Assembly: GCA_036505275.1 (NCBI GenBank) | Contig: DASXTS010000308.1 | Location: forward strand, 1 to 9,219 | Length of the DNA: 9,219 bases | Origin: DASXTS01 sp036505275 | GTDB lineage: Bacteria > Actinomycetota > Actinomycetes > Mycobacteriales > Pseudonocardiaceae | Direction of reading: 5' to 3' | Shown: positions 5,481-9,219 of the stretch, one piece after another | How positions within the stretch are numbered: position 1 is the stretch's first letter | Layout: each line of letters begins with the position of its first letter | Notes under the pieces: generated by a model | Database searches by the model: none | Told to the model about the DNA's origin: nothing | Seen by the model: the letters and a program-made list of their open reading frames with translations, nothing else | Position numbers and translations under genes: made by a program

Positions 5481-6683
5481 TTAGGTGAGCTCCTCCAGCG
5501 GCGTGTCCGGGTCGGCCAGGCGGTCGGGGTCGACCGTGGCCCGTGAGCGGATGAGGGCCTTGATGGGGTCGGTGACGTCCCACACGTTGACGTTCATGCC
5601 GGCCAGCACGCGCCCGCCGGCCAGCCAGAACGCGATGAACTCGCGGGTCTCGGCGTCGCCGCGGACCACCACGCGGTCATAGCCGTCCGGCTCGACGTAG
5701 CCGACATACTCCATGCCGAGGTCGTACTGGTCGGTGTAGAAGTACGGCAGCTCGTCGTAGGCGGCGTCGTCCCGGCCGAGCATTGCGGCCGCGGCCGTTG
5801 CGGGCTGCTTCAACGCGTTGGCCCAGTGCTCGACGCGGATGTGCTTGCCCAGGAAGGGGTGCTGCGCGTTGGCCACGTCGCCGGCGGCGAAGATATCGGG
5901 GTCGCTGCTGCGCAGTGCGGCGTCGACGAGCACGCCATTGTGGACGGCCAGGCCGGAGTCCGCGGCCAGCCCGGTGTTCGGCGTGATGCCGACGCCGACC
6001 ACCACCGCGTCGGCGGCCAGCTCGGTGCCATCACCCAACGCCACGCCGTCCGGTCGCACCTGCCGCACCTGCGCGCCGAACCGCAGGTCGACGCCGTTTG
6101 CCCGGTGCAGGTCGCCGAACACGGTGGCGATCTCCCGGCCGAGCACGCGCAGCAGGGGCAGCTCAAGCACCTCGACCACGGTGACGTCGGTGCCGGCCTG
6201 GCGCGCCGCGGCGGCCACCTCCAGGCCGATCCACCCCGCGCCGATCACCACCAGCCGCCGGCCGCTGCCGAACGTCGCCTTGATCGCCTCGGAGTCCTCC
6301 ACCCGCCGCAGGTAGAGCGCGGTGTCGCCGCCCGGCACCGGCAGCCGGCGCGGGCTGGACCCGGTGGCCAGCAGCAGCTTTTCGTACGCCACCGAGCCGC
6401 CGTCGGCCAGCCGCACGGTGTGCCCGGGCCGGTCGATCGCCGTCGCTGCGGCGCCCAGCCGCAGGTCCACGCCGTGCTCCGGGTACCAGTCCGCGGGGTG
6501 CACGAACACGCTGTCCCGGTCGGCCTTGCCGGCCAGGTAGTCCTTGGACAGCGGCGGACGCTCGTACGGGCGGTGCCGTTCCTCGCCGATCAGCACCAGG
6601 TCGCCCTGGTAGCCATGGTCGCGAAGCGCCTCCGCCGCCTTCGCCCCGGCCAGTCCACCACCGACAATCACGAAAGCGGTCAT
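5481..6683 (-). CDS. FAD/NAD-dependent ferredoxin reductase (ThcD / putidaredoxin reductase type)
   Basis: A full-length, 400-residue class of flavoprotein that passes electrons from NAD(P)H to a [2Fe-2S] or similar ferredoxin, often for a P450 or a ring-hydroxylating dioxygenase. An N-terminal FAD-binding GGGLAG (8-13) is followed by RPYERPPLSKDYL (38-50), a hallmark of this family, and by LLLATGSSPRRLP (103-115). A second dinucleotide-binding fold has VIGAGWIGLEVA (146-157) for NAD(P)H; GVGITPNTGLA (230-240) and DIFAAGDVA (263-271) complete the FAD site. The C-terminal reductase domain contains YFYTDQYDLGMEYVG (314-328). No signal peptide is present, so it is cytoplasmic. Neither a ferredoxin nor a P450 or oxygenase lies in the window, so its partner must be elsewhere. 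It lies 20 bases after the tail-anchored peptide gene and probably shares its transcript. The ATG has only a weak ribosome binding site. Confidence 0.95.
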   Translation of the reverse strand: MTAFVIVGGGLAGAKAAEALRDHGYQGDLVLIGEERHRPYERPPLSKDYLAGKADRDSVFVHPADWYPEHGVDLRLGAAATAIDRPGHTVRLADGGSVAYEKLLLATGSSPRRLPVPGGDTALYLRRVEDSEAIKATFGSGRRLVVIGAGWIGLEVAAAARQAGTDVTVVEVLELPLLRVLGREIATVFGDLHRANGVDLRFGAQVRQVRPDGVALGDGTELAADAVVVGVGITPNTGLAADSGLAVHNGVLVDAALRSSDPDIFAAGDVANAQHPFLGKHIRVEHWANALKQPATAAAAMLGRDDAAYDELPYFYTDQYDLGMEYVGYVEPDGYDRVVVRGDAETREFIAFWLAGGRVLAGMNVNVWDVTDPIKALIRSRATVDPDRLADPDTPLEELT

Positions 6684-6703
6684 GGCGATCAGCCCCGCAC
6701 CGG

Positions 6704-6877
6704 CTACAGCACGACGGCGAGGATGCCGACCACCAGCGCAGCCAGCGCCACGATCGCGGTCACGACCACCAATGTGCTCGGGCGCCGCCCGGTCGGCGCG
6801 TCGTCCGCGTGGCGATCCGCGCTGAACGCGCGGAACGCTCCGGTGCTCGCGATCGGGTCAACCCTGTCATCAGCCAT
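6704..6877 (-). CDS. Small tail-anchored membrane peptide (57 residues)
   Basis: An unrecognised small protein. Residues 1-34 are soluble and charged (MADDRVDPIASTGAFRAF, then a His/Asp/Arg-containing stretch ending GRRPS). Residues about 35-57 form a single, very hydrophobic helix (TLVVVTAIVALAALVVGILAVVL) that reaches the C-terminus. Arginines just before the helix suggest that the N-terminus stays in the cytoplasm and the C-terminal tail is buried in the membrane. The ATG at 6877 is chosen because upstream codons in frame would read Arg/Ser-rich sequence that runs into the neighbouring gene. AGGG (6886-6889) lies eight bases before it, inside the 3' arm of a long hairpin. The gene is 20 bases ahead of the ferredoxin reductase, so the two are probably cotranscribed, and a role in membrane tethering is conceivable but untested. 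Confidence 0.6.
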   Translation of the reverse strand: MADDRVDPIASTGAFRAFSADRHADDAPTGRRPSTLVVVTAIVALAALVVGILAVVL

Positions 6878-6885
6878 GGCGGGCA

Positions 6886-6938
6886 CCCTAGCGCTCACCG
6901 GAATGCGCCGTACGCGGACGTATGCGGTGGCGCTAGGG
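6886..6938 (-). promoter_or_regulatory. Long hairpin spanning a stop codon and the next gene's ribosome binding site
   Basis: Arms 6886-6894 and 6930-6938 form nine perfect pairs (CCCTAGCGC / GCGCTAGGG). After a one-base bulge (6895), five more pairs follow (6896-6900 with 6925-6929). The loop of 24 bases contains a further small stem (6911-6914 with 6919-6922). On the minus-strand RNA the 5' arm contains the UAG stop of the acidic-tailed envelope gene and the 3' arm contains the AGGG that is the likely ribosome binding site of the 57-residue gene. It may act as a terminator without a U-tract or as a translation-coupling element. Confidence 0.6.
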
Positions 6939-8003
6939 GGCGGTTCGCTCGCTCGTGATCGCCCGCTCGGTGGTGACCTCCCGCTCCGTGACCTCACCCG
7001 CGTCGCCGCCGGGGTCCTGGTCGGCTGGCCGGGCCTCGTCGACGTCGGCAGGGTGATCTACCTCGGTGCGGAGGACATCGCCGGCCTGGTCGATGTCGCC
7101 GCGTTCGCCGGGGCCGTCGTGATCGCTGATGTCGAAGAGGTCGCTGAGGTCCGCGGTCTCGGTGAGGTCGTCGTCGCCGCCGATGTCTGCGGCGTCGCCG
7201 AGGTCCGTGGTGTCGTCGAGGTCGTCCGGGGGGATGGGTCCGTCGGCGGCCAACGGTTCGGTGGCGGGGTACACGGTGAGCTGCGCGAGCCCGAGGGCGG
7301 CGGCGGTACAGCAGAGGATCACCGCGATCTCCGCGGCCACCGTGGGCGGCACCAGGCGCAGCAGCGAGAGGGCCACCACGGCGGACAGGCCGGCGCCGAA
7401 CCCGGTCGGCAGGAAGCGGGCGGCACGGCGCCACCGGTCGACCGGCAGCCGCTGCCTGGTCAGCGCGGCCAGCAGGTCGGCAACCGCGACCAGCGTGGCG
7501 ATCACGATGGCGAGGCCGAACATGCCGTAGACCGACCACACCGAGCCCCGCACGTCGGCGGTCGCATCCGCCTCGGCGAGCACGGCACGCTCCGGGTCGA
7601 GTAACCGCAGCGACGCCGGCAGCAGGCCGGTCGCCTGCCGTTCCAGGCCGGCGAGGTCCAGCGGAAAGCTGCGAGTGACGGTCTGGCCGGCGGGCACGTC
7701 GAAGGCCACCACGGTGTCGTAGCCGAAGAAGGTCAGGCCGAGCGCCGTGCCGGAGAGCTGGACCGTCTTCACCCGCTGGGCCGACGCGCCGTCGTTACTC
7801 ACGGTGATAACCACGTTGGCCGTGCGAGCCGGGTCGATGGCCAGCCGGCCGTCGCCGAACGACCGGCCGTCGATCCGCGCCTGCATCAGCAGTACCCCGG
7901 ATGACTGCGCCACCGACTGCGCCACCGACTGCGCCGCGGCCGGCAGCATTGGACCGGCGAGCAGACCACCGATCACGGCCGCGGCCGCCACCGCACGTCT
8001 CAC
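6933..8003 (-). CDS. Exported multi-pass membrane protein with acidic C-terminal tail
   Basis: A 356-residue envelope protein of unknown function. Residues 1-24 are a signal peptide (RR, Ala-rich core, PAAA-Q site). A short repeat SVAQSVAQS follows. Residues about 38-150 look like a beta-rich extracellular domain (VVITVSNDGASAQRVKTV, then PAGQTVTRSFPLDL), resembling secreted Ig-like modules. Three membrane helices follow at about 155-182, 197-219 and 222-246; the basic loop between the first two (TRQRLPVDRWRRAARF) should be cytoplasmic. The tail from about 258 is dominated by Asp/Glu (DDLDDTTDLGDAADIGGDDD) and ends in TER/SER repeats, and would also be cytoplasmic. GTG at 8003 is chosen because AGGGG (8010-8014) is six bases upstream; TTG at 8009 would add two residues and sit against that site. 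It is divergent from the anchored Thr/Pro-linker protein, suggesting shared control. Confidence 0.8.
   Translation of the reverse strand: MRRAVAAAAVIGGLLAGPMLPAAAQSVAQSVAQSSGVLLMQARIDGRSFGDGRLAIDPARTANVVITVSNDGASAQRVKTVQLSGTALGLTFFGYDTVVAFDVPAGQTVTRSFPLDLAGLERQATGLLPASLRLLDPERAVLAEADATADVRGSVWSVYGMFGLAIVIATLVAVADLLAALTRQRLPVDRWRRAARFLPTGFGAGLSAVVALSLLRLVPPTVAAEIAVILCCTAAALGLAQLTVYPATEPLAADGPIPPDDLDDTTDLGDAADIGGDDDLTETADLSDLFDISDHDGPGERGDIDQAGDVLRTEVDHPADVDEARPADQDPGGDAGEVTEREVTTERAITSERTAP
7903..7935. repeat. 12-bp in-frame tandem repeat in the exported protein
   Basis: GACTGCGCCACC occurs at 7903-7914 and 7915-7926, and its first nine bases recur at 7927-7935. On the coding (minus) strand it encodes repeated SVAQ just after the predicted signal-peptide cleavage site, so copy number could change without a frameshift. 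Confidence 0.85.
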
Positions 8004-8009
8004 GGGCAA

Positions 8010-8108
8010 CCCCTGTTCACGCGGCCTAAGTGCAGCACGCGGATGGTACAGTCCGCCCCCGATCGCCGGTGGGCACGCGGCCGGCGAGCACGGTATGGGA
8101 GCGCGGGC
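8010..8108. promoter_or_regulatory. Divergent intergenic region of the two envelope-protein genes
   Basis: This 99-base gap should hold promoters for both the minus-strand (8003) and plus-strand (8109) genes. It includes the ribosome binding sites AGGGG (8010-8014, minus) and GGGAG (8097-8101, plus, seven bases before ATG). TACAGT at 8047-8052 fits the TAnnnT -10 pattern on the plus strand, and the overlapping TACCAT on the minus strand also does, but no good -35 box accompanies either. Confidence 0.4.
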
Positions 8109-9047
8109 ATGCGGTTGGCTCGGACGGCCCGGGCGCTGGCGGCCACCGGCGCCATCGCCGCCATCGTGACGGTGGTTGCCACGGTGGCTGCCGCGGTGAG
8201 CGCGATGGTGCTCACCGGCCCGGCGCTGTCGGCGGCACCGGCGGCCGCCCGGTCCAGCATCTCGCTGTCACCGCCCAGAGGGACGCCGGGAAGCGGTTTC
8301 GTCATCACGTTCAGTGGCTTCGACAGCAGCGCGCGGTGCACCATCGTGTTCTTCTGGGACGGCCAGCGGCTGGCCGCCCACCAGGCGGCCACGAGCGGCT
8401 CGGTGGCGGCGGCCGTGCCCGGCGCGGCGGCGCCCGGCCCGCACCTGGTGAGCGCGTCCAACGGCTGCAGGAGCAGTGCGTCGGCAGCCTTCTGGGTGCT
8501 GGCCGGACCAACCGTCACCAAGCCGCCACCCGTCACCACCACGCCGCCGCAGCCCACCTCGACCGTGCCGACCAGCCCATCGACCACCACGATCAGCACC
8601 ACGACCAGCACCACGACCGCCACCAACACCGAGCCGGCGACCACTGCACCGCCTACGAGCACCATTTCGAGCGGCCCACCGCGGCTGATCTTCGACCGGC
8701 CCAGCATCCAGGCCGGCGAGCCGCTCACGGCCAGTGGAACGGGCTGCGACCCTGGCGTCGCCGTCACGCTCACCTCGGCCGGCGAGCGGGTCGGTGGCAC
8801 GATCGCGGACGCCGATGGCCGGTTCAGCACTCCGGTCGAGTTCGCCAACGTCGAGCCGGGCCGCCACGACGTCACGGCGACCTGCGGCGCCGTGCTCACC
8901 GGGTCCATCGACATCGTGCTCACGAGCTCGACCAGCGGAAACACCGGCACACTCGTGGTACTCGTGATCGTCGCGCTGGCCGCGGTAGCCCTGCTCGTGC
9001 GCACCCGCGGCGCGGCCCTGCATCAGCCCGGAGGCGGCGGGCAGTGA
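8109..9047 (+). CDS. Secreted membrane-anchored protein with two Ig-like-sized domains and a Thr/Pro linker
   Basis: A 312-residue surface protein of unknown function. A basic N-terminus and a long hydrophobic segment (about 8-45, ending PAAA) form a signal peptide or anchor. Domain one (about 50-132) begins ISLSPPRGTPGSGFVITFSGF and has C77 and C120. Residues 134-190 are a Thr/Pro/Ser linker, likely extended and perhaps glycosylated. Domain two (191-272) begins LIFDRPSIQAGEPLTASGTGC and has C213 and C259, with DADGRFSTPVEF and EPGRHDVTATCG as in Ig-like or carboxypeptidase-regulatory-like folds. Each domain's Cys pair could form a disulphide. A C-terminal helix (279-298) followed by RTR and a Gly-rich tail anchors it. 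There is no LPxTG sorting signal. ATG at 8109 has GGGAG seven bases upstream; starting at 8043 would put 22 non-signal residues before the signal peptide. Convergent with the next gene, with ten bases between. Confidence 0.82.
   Translation: MRLARTARALAATGAIAAIVTVVATVAAAVSAMVLTGPALSAAPAAARSSISLSPPRGTPGSGFVITFSGFDSSARCTIVFFWDGQRLAAHQAATSGSVAAAVPGAAAPGPHLVSASNGCRSSASAAFWVLAGPTVTKPPPVTTTPPQPTSTVPTSPSTTTISTTTSTTTATNTEPATTAPPTSTISSGPPRLIFDRPSIQAGEPLTASGTGCDPGVAVTLTSAGERVGGTIADADGRFSTPVEFANVEPGRHDVTATCGAVLTGSIDIVLTSSTSGNTGTLVVLVIVALAAVALLVRTRGAALHQPGGGGQ
8595..8618 (+). repeat. 12-bp tandem repeat in the Thr-rich linker
   Basis: AGCACCACGACC is repeated twice (8595-8606 and 8607-8618) and encodes STTTSTTT in the linker. 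The surrounding 8583-8630 is a looser ACC/ACG array. Expansion or contraction by slippage would keep the frame and only change linker length. Confidence 0.8.
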
Positions 9048-9057
9048 GGAAGGCCGC

Positions 9058-9219
9058 TCAGCCGACCAGCACGGTGGCCCAGCCGAGCAGATGCACCCCG
9101 CCGGTCTGCCTGGTCGCCTGCAGCTCCAGATCCAGCTCATCGCCCCGGCGCGCCACCACCCGGCCGCCATAGGTGAGCACATCGCCGGGCCAGGACTGCT
9201 CCCGGAACTGGACCTTGAA
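9058..9219 (-). CDS. MaoC-like (hotdog-fold) dehydratase, C-terminal part, 5' truncated
   Basis: The last 53 residues and TGA stop of a gene that continues beyond the window; the frame is open from base 9219. It reads FKVQFREQSWPGDVLTY, then GGRVVARRGDELDLEL, then TGGVHLLGWATVLVG. The order of a PGDxLTY turn, a strand rich in Val/Arg, a central LDLEL strand and a final GWATVLV strand matches the C-terminal half of MaoC-like and R-specific enoyl-CoA hydratase-type hotdog proteins, which hydrate or dehydrate (3R)-hydroxyacyl thioesters. The catalytic Asp/His motif would be further upstream, outside the window, so activity cannot be judged. It is convergent with the anchored surface-protein gene, ten bases away. 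Confidence 0.72.
   Translation of the reverse strand, partial: FKVQFREQSWPGDVLTYGGRVVARRGDELDLELQATRQTGGVHLLGWATVLVG

Noticed and set aside
6875..6997. N-terminally extended form of the 57-residue peptide (start at 6997)
   Set aside because: The extension overlaps the upstream envelope gene's end and the hairpin and is Arg/Ser/Pro-rich; the ATG at 6877 gives a more natural N-terminus.
5826..7604. Long plus-strand open frame of 592 codons
   Set aside because: It runs antisense through the ferredoxin reductase, the small peptide gene and the envelope gene, all of which have clear motifs or signals. Its product is low-complexity Arg/Gly/Val sequence typical of GC-rich antisense frames.
8000..9004. 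Minus-strand open frame of 334 codons opposite the anchored surface protein
   Set aside because: Its product is a Val/Thr/Ala-rich low-complexity shadow, while the plus strand shows a signal peptide, paired cysteines, a linker and a membrane anchor in order.

Overview
The window is very GC-rich (strong G/C bias at third codon positions, GTG starts, long antisense open frames). Its gene content is typical of a high-GC actinobacterium: a GlsB/YeaQ-type membrane protein, a ThcD-type ferredoxin reductase, a MaoC-like dehydratase and Thr/Pro-linked secreted proteins. A Pseudonocardiales-like genus is a reasonable guess but is not proven. I see no rRNA, tRNA, CRISPR array, insertion sequence or phage gene. 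This looks like ordinary chromosomal sequence rather than an obvious mobile island.

Layout from left to right. (1) 1-411, plus strand: the C-terminal end of a phytoene-desaturase-like FAD oxidoreductase. (2) 408-914, minus: a conserved-looking protein of unknown function with a Cys/His-rich core. Its stop codon overlaps the previous gene's stop in one CTAG. (3) 915-1137: a gap holding overlapping hairpins. (4) 1138-1404, minus: a small GlsB/YeaQ/YmgE-family membrane protein. (5) 1405-1726: a gene-free gap with a perfect 11-bp x3 tandem repeat and a 13-bp palindrome. (6) 1727-2038, plus: a 103-residue protein of unknown function, again overlapping its convergent neighbour at the stop. (7) 2035-4281, minus: a 748-residue molybdopterin oxidoreductase with an N-terminal [4Fe-4S] motif. 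(8) 4282-4465: a gap holding four 22-bp tandem repeats. (9) 4466-5413, minus: a zinc-free quinone-oxidoreductase-type MDR enzyme. (10) 5481-6683, minus: an FAD/NAD ferredoxin reductase. (11) 6704-6877, minus: a 57-residue tail-anchored membrane peptide. (12) 6933-8003, minus: an exported multi-pass membrane protein with a long acidic tail. (13) 8109-9047, plus: a secreted, membrane-anchored protein with two Ig-like-sized domains joined by a Thr/Pro linker. (14) 9058-9219, minus: the C-terminal end of a MaoC/hotdog dehydratase.

The minus-strand genes from 8003 down to 2035 run head to tail and could form one or more transcripts: envelope protein, small membrane peptide, ferredoxin reductase, MDR oxidoreductase, molybdoenzyme. 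The three redox genes use flavin, NADPH and molybdopterin/Fe-S, but nothing in the window shows that they share a pathway. No ferredoxin, P450, molybdenum-cofactor synthesis gene or partner subunit is present. The two envelope proteins are transcribed divergently from a gap of about 100 bp.

The best candidates for something unusual are non-coding: the alternating 22-bp repeat array in front of the molybdoenzyme, the long hairpin at 6886-6938 that spans a stop codon and the next gene's likely ribosome binding site, and the mutually exclusive hairpins at 1082-1126. I do not see convincing evidence of a wholly new multi-gene system.
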